Shown piece after piece: positions 48,151 through 56,744 of a DNA stretch of 64,000 nucleotides (position 1 is the first letter of the stretch; the number at the start of each line of letters is the position of its first letter). The stretch is from Arthrobacter globiformis (GTDB lineage: Bacteria; Actinomycetota; Actinomycetes; Actinomycetales; Micrococcaceae): assembly GCF_030817195.1 (NCBI RefSeq), contig NZ_JAUSYZ010000001.1:1550001-1614000 (forward strand), read 5' to 3'. The position numbers and the translations under genes were made by a program. Below the pieces are notes generated by a model. That model saw only the letters and a program-made list of their open reading frames with translations, was not told the DNA's origin and did not search any database.

Positions 48151-49587
48151 CTAGGCGCCGGGCTGCTTCGGCGGCTGCTTGGCGTGGTTCTGCCCGTTTT
48201 TCAGGGCACTCGACAGCCGCGGCAGGAACGAGCCGGCTTGGGTGATGATCCCGCCGACCATGCTGTTGACGCCGTCAGCGCCGTTGAGAACGGTGAACTG
48301 GTCGACGTGTCCGAACGGTTCGGCCGCCGCCGCCACAATGGCCGGCATGTTTTCCGCCAGCTGCTGGGCGATGACGGCGTCCTGGTTGCTTTCGAGGGCC
48401 TCGCCGCGGGCCTTGATGCCCTCAGCCTCCGCCAGCGCCTTGGCTTTGATGGCGGAGGCTGCTGCATCGCCGCGCGCCTTCGTGGCTGCCGCCTCTGCTT
48501 CGCCTGTCACCCGGGTGCCTCCGGCAATCGCCGCGGCCGCGCTCGCGCTGGCCTGCGCCTCCACTTCCACCCGGCGGGCATTGGCCTGCGCCTCGAGTTC
48601 CGTGCGCTTGGCACGGGCTTCGGCTGCACTGATGTCCGCGGCCTTCTGTGCTTCCGCCTCGGTGCGCTGTGCGTAGGCCTTGGCGTCGGCGGGCTTGCGG
48701 ATGGTGGTCTGCAGCTTCTGTTCCTCGCGGTCTGCCTCGAGCTTGGCCACCTCTGTTTCCTGGACCACCACCTGCTGGCGCGCGGTAGCGTCGGCCAACG
48801 GGCCCGCCTGCGCCGCATTGGCCCTTGCCCGTTCCGCGTTGGCCTGCGCCGCCGACTGTTTGATGGCGGAGAGGCTCTGGGCGTCGGCGATCTGTGCGGC
48901 GGCCTCGGCTTCCCGCTCCGCGGCCTCACGGTTCCTTGTTGCTTCGGCTATGCGGGCTTCCATTTTGACCTGGGCGATGTGCGGCTTCGCGATGTTCTGG
49001 ATATAGCCTGTGGGGTCCTGGAGGTCCTTGATCTGCAGGGAATCCACCACGAGGCCAAGTTTTTCCATTTCCACGCCGCTCGCCCCGCGGACCTGGGACG
49101 CCAACTTATCGCGCTCGCGGATAATTTCCTCAACGGTCATGCTGCCGATAATGGAGCGAAGGTGTCCCTCGAAGACGTTATACACCTGGCTTTCCATTTT
49201 GGGCTGCTGGCCCAGAAACCTTCGTGCCGCGTTGGCGATAAAGGCGGGGGCATCCCCGATTTTATAAATGACGACGCCTTCGACCACAACCTGGATGCCT
49301 TGGGACGTGACGCAGGAGACCTTCAGCTCTGTCTCGCTCAGCGTGAGCGACAGCGTCCGGACCGTCTGCAGGCCGGGAACCACCAGGGCGCCCTTCCCAG
49401 TGACGATCTTAAAGTCCATCCCGTCGGTGCTTTCCAGGGTGCCGTGCGTCAACCCGGAGATAATGAGGGCCTCGTTCGGCTCGGCCACCTTCCACATCAG
49501 TTTGACGGCCAGCCAAATGGCCAGAACGCCCAGAAGCACCGAGACAACAATAATAATCAGGGGCAGGATGGCTGCCAGGTTCTCCAT
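48151..49587 (-). CDS. floT: Flotillin-family (SPFH) membrane protein
   Basis: The 478-residue protein has an N-terminal membrane anchor (ILPLIIIVVSVLLGVLAIWL), an SPFH domain (about 35-200: EPNEALIISG, GKGALVVPGLQTV) and a long Ala/Glu-rich coiled-coil (about 200-430) with repeated EA/QA pairs, ending in a Gly/Pro tail. Flotillins scaffold lipid microdomains. Partnered with an NfeD-like gene downstream. Confidence 0.93.
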   Translation of the reverse strand: MENLAAILPLIIIVVSVLLGVLAIWLAVKLMWKVAEPNEALIISGLTHGTLESTDGMDFKIVTGKGALVVPGLQTVRTLSLTLSETELKVSCVTSQGIQVVVEGVVIYKIGDAPAFIANAARRFLGQQPKMESQVYNVFEGHLRSIIGSMTVEEIIRERDKLASQVRGASGVEMEKLGLVVDSLQIKDLQDPTGYIQNIAKPHIAQVKMEARIAEATRNREAAEREAEAAAQIADAQSLSAIKQSAAQANAERARANAAQAGPLADATARQQVVVQETEVAKLEADREEQKLQTTIRKPADAKAYAQRTEAEAQKAADISAAEARAKRTELEAQANARRVEVEAQASASAAAAIAGGTRVTGEAEAAATKARGDAAASAIKAKALAEAEGIKARGEALESNQDAVIAQQLAENMPAIVAAAAEPFGHVDQFTVLNGADGVNSMVGGIITQAGSFLPRLSSALKNGQNHAKQPPKQPGA

Positions 49588-49925
49588 GGCGGTGTCCTCT
49601 CAGTGCAATTAGAAGGCGCAGTGCGAGGCCGGTACTTATCCGGCCGGGAAAACCTGCCGGATAAAGCTCGGGCATTGCGGAGCCGGAAAGCCCAAAAAAT
49701 GCGGGATGACCAGCTGTAATAGACAGTCTGGTGGTGCGTCCGCGCAGAGTCCAGCAATTCCGGCCGCTTTAGGAGAGTGAGCTCTCAAGGCCATTCGAGT
49801 TGGGTCGGGGCCGTGGCCGCTTGCCGGGGCTAGCCGCCGCCTGATCACAGGCACCTCGCCGCAGACAAACGGCCGCCCCGCGCAAAAGCGGGCCGGCCGT
49901 CGTCGTACTTTAGCTGTTTCGCAGA
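49588..49925. other. Gene-free stretch, flotillin promoter side and a terminator
   Basis: 338 bases without a supported gene. They contain the promoter side of the flotillin gene on one end and a strong hairpin (49868-49901) for the DUF3618 operon on the other. A single arm CGTCGTCGTACTTTA is like the gluconate terminator arm. Confidence 0.6.
49868..49901 (-). terminator. Terminator of the DUF3618 / holin operon
   Basis: ACGGCCGGCCCGC pairs with GCGGGGCGGCCGT around a short loop, followed on the minus strand by TTTGTCT. Confidence 0.8.
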
Positions 49926-50567
49926 CTACGTGTTTTGGACGTGGTCTTTGGCGTCGGTGGCGGTGGTTTTGACGTCGGTGGCGGCGGTTTGGCCTTCTTC
50001 CTTGACGTGCTGGGCGGCGTCGGTGGCGGTGGCCTTGACGTTTTCCATGGCGTCCTGGGCGGGTTCCTTCAGGCCCTGGGCCATGTCCTTGGCCGCGTCG
50101 GTGAGCTGGCTGGTCATGGGTTCGGCGGCGGTTTTAAGGGCGTCGGCGGCTTCGCGTTCCTTCTGGCTCGGCGGGATGAGGGAGGAGACGAGCAGCCCTG
50201 CGCCGAACGCGATCAGCCCGGCGGCGAGGGGGTTGCCCTGGGTTTTGGCCTTGACCTGCTGGGGGGCGTCGGCGATCGCTTCGCCGGCGGTGCTGATCGC
50301 GTTCCCGGCGGCGTCGGTGGCCTGGTGCACCCCGCCCGAGGCGGTGTGCGCGGCGTGGTGGAGGCCGCCGGTGGTGCTGTGGGTGGCGTGGTCCGCGGTG
50401 CCCATGACTTTCTCCTTCACTCCGAAGACGGCGTCTTTGACCTTGTCGGTCTGGCGGTGGACGATGTTGGACGGGGTGACCTTGTCGGCCACGGCGTCCA
50501 CGTTGGTGCCGAGGCGGGCGCGGGTGGCTTCGATGTCGGCGCGGATGGCGTCCGGGTTCTCACTCAT
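49926..50567 (-). CDS. DUF3618-containing protein
   Basis: The 213-residue protein starts with the DUF3618 segment (MSENPDAIRADIEATRARLG) followed by a His/Ala/Thr-rich region, a single hydrophobic helix (NPLAAGLIAFGAGLLVSSLI) and an Ala/Asp/Thr-rich amphipathic tail similar to LEA or apolipoprotein-like helices. Last gene of a three-gene operon with holin-X and the YGEP-repeat protein, joined by 4-base overlaps. Envelope stress role inferred. Confidence 0.88.
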   Translation of the reverse strand: MSENPDAIRADIEATRARLGTNVDAVADKVTPSNIVHRQTDKVKDAVFGVKEKVMGTADHATHSTTGGLHHAAHTASGGVHQATDAAGNAISTAGEAIADAPQQVKAKTQGNPLAAGLIAFGAGLLVSSLIPPSQKEREAADALKTAAEPMTSQLTDAAKDMAQGLKEPAQDAMENVKATATDAAQHVKEEGQTAATDVKTTATDAKDHVQNT

Positions 50568-50995
50568 CGGTGGTCTCCGTTCGGTTTGAGGGTAGGCGGG
50601 ATTTCCTGCACTGTCTCGACGGTTTGGGGCATGCCCTTGATGGCTTTGAGTTCCTTGCGGCCCACGGACGCGAGGATCGCGGCGATGATGCCCCAGATCA
50701 CGGCGACGACGACGGCGGACCAGCCCAGGCCCATCAGCTCGCCCAGGGCGTACCAGAGGGCGATGGAGAGGAACAGGAGCACGAAGTGCCCGGCGACGCC
50801 GGCGCCGGCGAGCATGCCGCCGCCCTTGCCGGCGCGGCTGCCGGACTGTTTCAGTTCGGCTTTGGCGAGTTCGATTTCCTGCCGGATCAGGGTGGACAGG
50901 TCCCGGGTGACCTCGCCGAGGAGGTCACCGAGGGAGGTGGTGTCGGCCTTGGCGTGCGCGGCCGTTTCCGGGGTATCAGGGATCTGGCTGCTCAC
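50564..50995 (-). CDS. Phage holin-X / DUF1469-type membrane protein
   Basis: The 143-residue protein has LGDLLGEVTRDLSTLIRQEI and LAKAELKQSGSRAGKGGGML (conserved actinobacterial Holin-X start) and two membrane helices. Not a phage gene despite the name; it is a common partner of DUF3618. Overlaps both neighbours by 4 bases. Confidence 0.92.
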   Translation of the reverse strand: MSSQIPDTPETAAHAKADTTSLGDLLGEVTRDLSTLIRQEIELAKAELKQSGSRAGKGGGMLAGAGVAGHFVLLFLSIALWYALGELMGLGWSAVVVAVIWGIIAAILASVGRKELKAIKGMPQTVETVQEIPPTLKPNGDHR

Positions 50996-51942
50996 AGGGG
51001 ACGACCTCCACCCTCGGTATCGTCAGTATCCCGCCGCCTCGGCTCGCCATATCCTGGTTCGCCGATGGCTGGCTCGCCATAGGCCGGTTCACCGTAGGCG
51101 GGCTGGCCCGTTGCTGGTTCGCCGTACGCTGGCTCCCCGTAGGCGGGCTGGCCAGTGGCCTGCTCCCCGTAGGTTGTCTCGCCGTAGGCCGGCTGGGTGT
51201 AGGCAGGTTCGCCCAGTTCGGCGCCATCGTAGAGCGGAGCGCCGACTCCTGCCTCCATGCTGCTTTCGGTGACCGGCGGCTGGACGGGGTAGGGCGGCAT
51301 GGTGTCAGATCCATAGCCGGCTGTACGGGTTTCGGGGGCGCCGGCCTGCAGGCTGCGGCCCAGGCGTCCGGCAAGCATGCCGGCGCCTGCCGCGAGGAGC
51401 AGGAAGGTGCCGGGGCGCTGGCGTGCGAAGGACTTGACCTCATCCAGCAGTGAGCCCGGGTCCCGGTTGTCCAGCCAGGACGCGACCGATGCGGAACGGT
51501 CGGCCGCCTGCCGGATCAGGTCCGAGGCCACGCCCTGCTGGTCCGGCGCGTCGGCCATGGAGCGCAGCTGTGAGGAGATGGTTCGGATGCCTTCGGCGGC
51601 CTTGGCCTGCTGGGTGCCGGCCTGGCTGGTCAGGTCCGACTTCGCCTGGTGCAGCAGATCCCGGGCGCTGTTCTTGGCTTCATACGCGACGTTCGCAGCC
51701 TCGGACTTGGCTGTCTCCGCCACGTTGCGGGCGGCACCTTTAGCCTCGCCGGCGACGTTCGTGGCCTCTTCTTTCGCCACGTCCTTCTTCGAAGACGCGT
51801 CATCCTGGTAGCCGGGAGTGCCGTAGCCGGTGGTACCCGCTCCAGTTGCGCCGTATCCCGTGGTGCCGGCGCCGTAACCCGAATTCTGTGTGGCCGGGGG
51901 AGTGGTCAGGTCTTCATCCTGCGGCCATTGGTTCTCAGTCAT
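50992..51942 (-). CDS. Stress-associated protein with helical core and YGEP repeats
   Basis: ATG 51942 gives 316 residues; the longer frame covers the promoter region. N-terminal GYGAGTTGYG-type repeats, then a helical LEA-like stretch (AKEEATNVAGEAKGAARNVA), a hydrophobic helix PGTFLLLAAGAGMLAGRLG and a C-terminal tandem of PAYGEPAYGEPATGQ units. First gene of the operon. Resembles Arthrobacter YtxH/LEA-like envelope proteins. No catalysis expected. Confidence 0.83.
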   Translation of the reverse strand: MTENQWPQDEDLTTPPATQNSGYGAGTTGYGATGAGTTGYGTPGYQDDASSKKDVAKEEATNVAGEAKGAARNVAETAKSEAANVAYEAKNSARDLLHQAKSDLTSQAGTQQAKAAEGIRTISSQLRSMADAPDQQGVASDLIRQAADRSASVASWLDNRDPGSLLDEVKSFARQRPGTFLLLAAGAGMLAGRLGRSLQAGAPETRTAGYGSDTMPPYPVQPPVTESSMEAGVGAPLYDGAELGEPAYTQPAYGETTYGEQATGQPAYGEPAYGEPATGQPAYGEPAYGEPAIGEPGYGEPRRRDTDDTEGGGRPL

Positions 51943-52006
51943 CTTCGCTCTCTCTTTCCGAAAGGGGCAGCTGCTGTACAGGAACCAGCGTTGCTGGCAT
52001 GCAATG

Positions 52007-52193
52007 GTAAGCATGTTTACTAATAAATAGTAAGCACCCTTGCCATTTTTTCCCACCTCCATTTTTCTGTCCTCATGGGGAAGTGGCAGAGGGTGTCGAC
52101 CGTCGGCAGGACTTGCCGCGCGCCACCGGCCACCCAACCCAAGAAAAAAGCTAAGTAGGCTTGCCAAGCTGATAGTAAGCATGCTTAGGGTAT
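52007..52193. promoter_or_regulatory. Divergent promoter region with related palindromes
   Basis: GTAAGCATGTTTAC (52007-52020) and the perfect TAAGCATGCTTA (52176-52187) share the same half-site; a third half TAGTAAGCAC lies at 52028-52037. The second palindrome sits between a TTGCCA (52161-52166) and TAGGGT (52186-52191), i.e. in a promoter spacer of the YsnF-like gene. The 423-base space 51943-52365 otherwise has no gene. A dimeric regulator, perhaps the MarR protein encoded nearby, is likely. Confidence 0.65.
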
Positions 52194-52365
52194 AGGTGCG
52201 AGGTCGGATTACCGGCCTCGGTCGCGACGATAGATGGCCCCGGCAGGGGTGCTGCAGATGCCGTTCTGCAGCGGCGAGACTTTGCCGTAACCTGCCGTTG
52301 CGCTGTCGTCGGCCTCAGCGTGAACAGCCAAATGTGAACACGAAGTCAAACTCCAAGGAGACAAC

Positions 52366-53238
52366 ATGCTCACCAAGGAACACATCGACGACCTACTCAA
52401 CAAGAACGGGAACATCCTCTCCGCAGACGGAGACAAGATCGGTTCCCTCGGCCAGGTTTATGCGGATGATGACAACGGACAGCCCACTTGGGTGACGGCA
52501 CGGACAGGCCTTTTCGGGACGTCGGAGTCGTTCATTCCCCTCGAGGGAGCACGCCTTGAGGGATCGGACATTGTTGTCCCTTACAGCAAGGATCAGGTCA
52601 AGGACGCTCCGCGGGTGGACGCTGAGGGTCACCTTGATCCGTCAGAAGAGGACCGGCTCTACGAGCACTACCAGTTGCATGGCAACGTGACCTATTCCGA
52701 GGCTGCGACCGGGCACCGCCCCGACTCCGGCCGGACGGCCGACCGGTCCGCTGCCGGCCTTTCTGCCACCGAGCGGGATGCGGGGTTTGCTGCCGCAGGG
52801 AGCGGCGGAACTTATAGTGCAACGGATGGCGGGCTCGGACGCCATACGTCCGGACTGGCGGATGACGACGCCATGACCCGGTCGGAGGAGCGCGTGAATG
52901 TTGGCACAGAAAGGCAGGCTGCCGGCCGCGCCCGTCTGCGCAAATATGTGGTGACCGAAAACGAGACCCGGACAGTTCCCGTGCAGCGCGAGGAAGTGCG
53001 GCTGGAGCGCGAACCGATCACCGAAGGAAACCGGGACGAGGCGCTGAGGGGACCGGACATCAGCGAAGCGGAACACGAGGTGGTGCTGCACGAGGAACGT
53101 CCCGTGGTGGACAAGGAAACTGTTCCTGTCGAGCGGGTCAGGCTGGACACGGAAACCGTCACGGATGAAGTAACGGTGGATGAACAGATCCGCAAGGAGC
53201 GCATCGAGACAGACGGCGTAGAGGACACCCGCCGTTAA
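52366..53238 (+). CDS. PRC-barrel plus DUF2382 (YsnF-like) stress protein
   Basis: The 290-residue protein has a PRC-barrel (NGNILSADGDKIGSLGQVYA; about 12-90) and a DUF2382 C-terminus (RLRKYVVTENETRTVPVQRE, VVDKETVPVERVRLDTETV; about 180-275), joined by a disordered middle. This is the YsnF/AvaK architecture, induced by general stress in Bacillus. AAGGAG precedes the ATG. Divergent from the envelope operon and followed by a MarR gene. Confidence 0.93.
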   Translation: MLTKEHIDDLLNKNGNILSADGDKIGSLGQVYADDDNGQPTWVTARTGLFGTSESFIPLEGARLEGSDIVVPYSKDQVKDAPRVDAEGHLDPSEEDRLYEHYQLHGNVTYSEAATGHRPDSGRTADRSAAGLSATERDAGFAAAGSGGTYSATDGGLGRHTSGLADDDAMTRSEERVNVGTERQAAGRARLRKYVVTENETRTVPVQREEVRLEREPITEGNRDEALRGPDISEAEHEVVLHEERPVVDKETVPVERVRLDTETVTDEVTVDEQIRKERIETDGVEDTRR

Positions 53239-53339
53239 CGTGCCTAACGCCGGGGCCGGGTTACCGGCCCCGGCGTTGTCGGCGGTTTTGGGCTGGCGGT
53301 GTTGCCAGCAGGGGTCAAAGGGAAAGAAGGTTGAGACCG

Positions 53340-54047
53340 ATGGTCCCGAATCCTGACGCGGAGCAGTGGGGACCTCACCAGCTGCTGTCCATGGCCGCCA
53401 GGCTCGTCCAGCGCCGGCAGGACCAGGCGCTGGCAGAACTCGGCCTCACCCATGCCGCGGTCATTGCGCTCCAAGGCCTTACCGACGGCCCGCTGAACCA
53501 GGAGCAGTTGGCCGCCGATATCAAAGTCCGCAGCCAGTCCCTTGGGCGGGTACTGGCGAGGCTTGAGGGGGCAGGGCTTGTGGCCCGTGAGTCGAGTTCG
53601 CTGGACAGGCGGCACAACCAGGTATCCATAACGGAAGCTGGCCGACAGGCGCTGGAGGCAGCGCGGAAAGCGGAACAGGACGCCCTGCCCCCCGACGTCG
53701 TCGAGGGCACAGTTCTGGGCCGGGAGCTGGCCCGGGTCATCAGTTACTTTCCCGGCCGCAGCAAGGCAGACTCGGCCAAGAACCAGAATACGGCCGCCGT
53801 CGTCGGCGACCCAACCGTGGAGGATACCGCCGAGGCGGGCACTCCTGTGGCCGGTGCACCTACAGAAGGTGGGAGGCCCGCAGAAGGTGTACAGGAGGCT
53901 TCGGGCGCGGGCACGTCTGCGGAACCTGCCTTGCGGGCACCGGCTTCTGAAGCAGATGAGGTCGGACAGGACGCTACGCCGGCGCCGGAGGACCGTCCCG
54001 GAATAGGGCAGAAGCCAAACGGCGTGGGTGACTCCAGCCCGGAATAG
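53340..54047 (+). CDS. MarR-family regulator with long disordered tail
   Basis: ATG 53340 (235 residues) is preferred over a TTG at 53331, which would leave no room for the GAAGG site. Residues 1-125 are a MarR winged helix (MAARLVQRRQDQALAELGLTH, VRSQSLGRVLARLEGAGLVA, SSLDRRHNQVSITEAG). The remaining 100 residues are Ala/Glu/Gly/Pro-rich and disordered, unusual for the family (usually 140-160 residues). Likely controls the divergent envelope-stress genes. Confidence 0.9.
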   Translation: MVPNPDAEQWGPHQLLSMAARLVQRRQDQALAELGLTHAAVIALQGLTDGPLNQEQLAADIKVRSQSLGRVLARLEGAGLVARESSSLDRRHNQVSITEAGRQALEAARKAEQDALPPDVVEGTVLGRELARVISYFPGRSKADSAKNQNTAAVVGDPTVEDTAEAGTPVAGAPTEGGRPAEGVQEASGAGTSAEPALRAPASEADEVGQDATPAPEDRPGIGQKPNGVGDSSPE

Positions 54048-54087
54048 GCCTATTGCCTTGGGTAGGTTTTTCGGTCATTGAGGGAGG

Positions 54088-54120
54088 AAAGTGTCGCCGC
54101 GCCGCGCGCGGCGACACTTT
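54088..54120 (+). terminator. Terminator after the MarR gene
   Basis: AAAGTGTCGCCGCG pairs with its complement and ends in ACACTTT; loop of about five bases. Confidence 0.85.
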
Positions 54121-54199
54121 CCTGGTTGGCCCATGCCGGTCCGGGCTCAGGGCCGGACCGTACTCTGGCTTCGCTGTGACATCCCTGGCGCCGATATCC

Positions 54200-54376
54200 C
54201 TAGCTTCGCTGTTGCATCGGGTCCGGCCAGTTGCCGATGAGGCCGGACATGGGATCGGGCCAGTTGCCGATCCGGCCGCGCATGGGATCGGGCCAGTTGC
54301 CGATCCGGCCGCTAAGGGCGCCGGACTGCGGACGGGACGGACGAGGGGTAGCAGACAGCGGGGCGTGCGTAGACAT
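54200..54376 (-). CDS. 58-residue protein with three tandem 11-residue NWPDPM repeats
   Basis: ATG 54376 follows AGGAG with an 8-base spacing. After 21 residues (MSTHAPLSATPRPSRPQSGA...) come three units SGRIGNWPDPM, RGRIGNWPDPM and SGLIGNWPDPM and the end QQRS. Third codon positions in this frame are almost all G or C, while the alternative frame on the same strand is not. No signal peptide, no cysteine; each unit has one Trp and one conserved NWPDP. I know no family. A tandem-repeat binding peptide or a multi-core precursor are speculative readings. It lies 89 bases after the secreted low-complexity gene, same strand. Confidence 0.6.
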   Translation of the reverse strand: MSTHAPLSATPRPSRPQSGALSGRIGNWPDPMRGRIGNWPDPMSGLIGNWPDPMQQRS

Positions 54377-54465
54377 GACATATTCTCCTGACTGAACTGA
54401 TGGTCCTTGCGCAAGGTTGCGCAGGTGGTCGTTTCTGCCCGCATTTGAGGGCAGAGTTGACCTGT

Positions 54466-55617
54466 TCAGTCGGGGGAAGTCCCCGGATCGAAGGCTGGGC
54501 TGGCAGGAAGGTTCTGGGTGGCATCGAACATCCCGGCGCCGGCAAGCAGAAGGGGCCGGTCCCAGTCTCCCGCCGCTTCGGCGGCCTGGGCTCCGAAGCC
54601 TTCGGAGCCTCCGGAGGAGTTCCCCGACGTTCCCTCGCTCACGGCAAAGGCCGGGAGATGCCCGTCGCGCGGCAACGTATCAATGTTAAGTTTGTGGGTT
54701 GCGGGGCTGGCGGCTGCCGGCTCTCGCCGCTGGGGCGTGGTCATCTGCAGCTCTGCAAGCGTGAGGCCCGTGCCTGCGAGCGGCAGACCACCGCCTGTAG
54801 CCGGCATGGCCGGGAGGATCGTCCCGGCAAGTGCTGCAGGCAGGGTCCGGTCGGTCTTTGGAGTGTTCGTCCCCTGCGTGATGCCCGACGGCGAAACGGC
54901 ATGTGGCGGTACAGCGAGATCTGGTGGGTTGTCCGCGGCGCCGGGAACCGGCGCCGGCGGCCTGACAGCCGGTGCGTGGACGCCGGGCAGATCCTGCACC
55001 GGCACCGAAGGAACACGCACCGAGGGAACTGGCACCGAAGAAACCGACACCGACGGGACATGCACGGAACGACGCGGCGAAGGAAAGACCGGAGCAGCAG
55101 GCGTTACCGGCAGTTGCGGCGCCGACGAAACGATGTCTTCCGCGGCCGTAACCAAGCTGTGTGCTCTGTCGAGCACCGGATCCGCTGCGGTGGTCACGGT
55201 GCTGACCGCCGTCGATGCCTCCTCGATCACTGTGGCGGCCGTGTCCGCTACAGTGCCGACGACGGTCGACACGGGCTTGGTGACATCGGCCGGGAGGCTC
55301 GGGGCCGTTGGCAGGGCAGGAACGACCGGAAGTAGCGTGGTCGCCGGGGCCACCCGGGAAACAGCCGAAGCCAGCGGAGCAGACACCGCCGACTTCGCAA
55401 TGGCAGCCACAGGAGTTTTGACAAGGGAACCAGCGTTGAGGGAGCCGGTATCCAGGGGACCAGCGCCAAGCGAAGGGGCAGTCACTGTGTCCCCGGAAGC
55501 TGCCTCAGCGGACGCTGCGCCCCAGGTGATCCACGCGAGAACCAGGAGGGCGGGCAGCAGGAGCGCGCGCAGAACGGCAGCTTTGACAGAGCGCAAGCCG
55601 TTGCCCATCCGAATCAC
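54466..55617 (-). CDS. Secreted low-complexity protein, 383 residues
   Basis: Signal peptide at residues 1-40 (LRALLLPALLVLAWITWGAA), mature protein very rich in Val, Pro, Ser, Thr and Ala with VPSVSVSSVPVPSVRVPSVP-type runs and a conserved-looking end (DWDRPLLLAGAGMF ... SPAFDPGTSPD). No enzymatic motif; cell-wall-linked or spacer protein is possible, though no LPXTG is present. The ATG at 55617 has an alternative at 55608. Confidence 0.75.
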   Translation of the reverse strand: MIRMGNGLRSVKAAVLRALLLPALLVLAWITWGAASAEAASGDTVTAPSLGAGPLDTGSLNAGSLVKTPVAAIAKSAVSAPLASAVSRVAPATTLLPVVPALPTAPSLPADVTKPVSTVVGTVADTAATVIEEASTAVSTVTTAADPVLDRAHSLVTAAEDIVSSAPQLPVTPAAPVFPSPRRSVHVPSVSVSSVPVPSVRVPSVPVQDLPGVHAPAVRPPAPVPGAADNPPDLAVPPHAVSPSGITQGTNTPKTDRTLPAALAGTILPAMPATGGGLPLAGTGLTLAELQMTTPQRREPAAASPATHKLNIDTLPRDGHLPAFAVSEGTSGNSSGGSEGFGAQAAEAAGDWDRPLLLAGAGMFDATQNLPASPAFDPGTSPD

Positions 55618-55751
55618 CCCCCAGCGCGGTGGGAGACCAGAATATGCCCGCCGCCCAGCTATGTCCAGAGGAAAAAAGTCCAGAGGAAAAAATTCGCGCA
55701 GGATCGAGCAGGCGGGAACGCTCTAAAATTGAAGCAGAAGGTGCTGTAAGG

Positions 55752-55934
55752 ATGTCTGGGTCCATCGTCGTCGTCCTAGTGTTGCTGGCCGCAATCGCCG
55801 TCGTCGCCATTGCGGCAACGGTGCTGGCCGTGTTGCGCGACGGGCGAGGCGAAGTGCGGAGCGAACCGTCTGAGGAGCCCTGGACCGCCGGGAACCTGCC
55901 CAGCGAGCCATACGCCCAGATTCGATTCAAATAG
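55752..55934 (+). CDS. Small single-helix membrane protein, paralogue of 12523-12687
   Basis: 60 residues: a membrane helix (IVVVLVLLAAIAVVAIAATV) and the tail DGRGEVRSEPSEEPWTAGNL ending LPSEPYAQIRFK. The pattern DGRG ... WxAGxLPSxP is shared with the 54-residue protein near nhaA. GTAAGG lies just before the ATG. Function unknown. Confidence 0.78.
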   Translation: MSGSIVVVLVLLAAIAVVAIAATVLAVLRDGRGEVRSEPSEEPWTAGNLPSEPYAQIRFK

Positions 55935-55978
55935 CGGCCGCCGGAGGAGCATTCCCGGCTGCGGCTCCCGATCCTACA

Positions 55979-56510
55979 CTGACGGGGTGGGAACCTCCCG
56001 GCAGACGAATTCCGCGGCAGCGCGAAGCTGGACACCGATGCGGCTGCCCAAGAGAAGGCCCCCGCGTCGACGTCCACCCGGGGTGCCGCCGGAGTGGCGC
56101 TTCTCGCAGCCGTGACCCTGGACGGGGTGCCGGAAAATATCGCCCTGGGCGTCGCACTGGGGGAGGGGACAGGGGGCCTGGCGCTCCTGGCCTCGATCTT
56201 CGTCTCCAATTTGCCGGAAGCACTGGTGGGCGCCGCATCCATGCGCAGCCAAGGCCGTACCAGCGGGGCGATCATGGCGCTGTGGACCATCTGCGCCCTG
56301 CTGCTCGTGGCGGCCGTGGTCCTGGGTGCGGGCCCGTTGTCCGGCACGGATCCGGAACCCATCTCCCTGCCGCTGGCATTTGCAGCCGGGGCTGTCATAG
56401 CCTCCCTCGCGGACACCCTGATGCCGGAGGCCTTCGAACATGGCGGGCCCGCAGTGGCGCTCAGCACGGCGGCCGGGTTCGTGCTCTCCTTCGTGCTCTC
56501 CCTTGCCTGA
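55979..56510 (+). pseudogene. ZIP transporter remnant, N-terminal half missing
   Basis: The frame from 55979 to 56510 contains only the variable loop and helices 4-8 of a ZIP transporter: AAVTLDGVPENIALGVALGE, FVSNLPEALVGAASM and ADTLMPEAFE, all aligned with the intact ZIP at 27033-27788. Helices 1-3 are absent and no ribosome site was found; GTG 56094 would be the only start. Truncation or a deletion together with the upstream small gene is likely. Confidence 0.8.
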
Positions 56511-56530
56511 TTTCTGCAAGCCAGCCTAGT

Positions 56531-56614
56531 CCTTGCCGGTGCCTCCCGGGGAGGAGCATTTCCGGACACCAACCTTGCCGGTGCCTCCCGGGGAGGAGCG
56601 TTTCCGGACACCAA
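56531..56614 (+). repeat. 42-bp tandem duplication
   Basis: Two direct copies of a 42-base unit starting CCTTGCCGGTGCCTCCCGGG, with one difference, and a partial third copy TTTCCGGACAC. Confidence 0.9.
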
Positions 56615-56630
56615 CTTTCCGGACACAAAG

Positions 56631-56672
56631 TTGGTGCAGCCGCCCACGATGTTGCGTGGCCGCCTGCACCAA
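56631..56672. terminator. Hairpin between ZIP remnant and DUF4383 gene
   Basis: TTGGTGCAG pairs with CTGCACCAA and GCCCACG-type inner part with CGTGGCC; no strong T-run. It could end transcription from the minus-strand DUF4383 gene. Confidence 0.5.
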
Positions 56673-56744
56673 CCGGTAGTACGAATACTCAGATTAGATA
56701 TCTACTCATTCGCGGCTCCTAGTTCCCGGCGTTCGCGTTCCGGG

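Noticed and set aside
50564..50995. Prophage gene because of the 'holin' name
   Set aside because: No other phage genes around; Holin-X is a chromosomal actinobacterial family.
53974..54444. 156-codon frame with AAGSATGPIPC repeats
   Set aside because: It is an alternative frame of the 33-bp repeat, crosses the MarR terminator and end, and has worse third-position GC than the NWPDPM frame.
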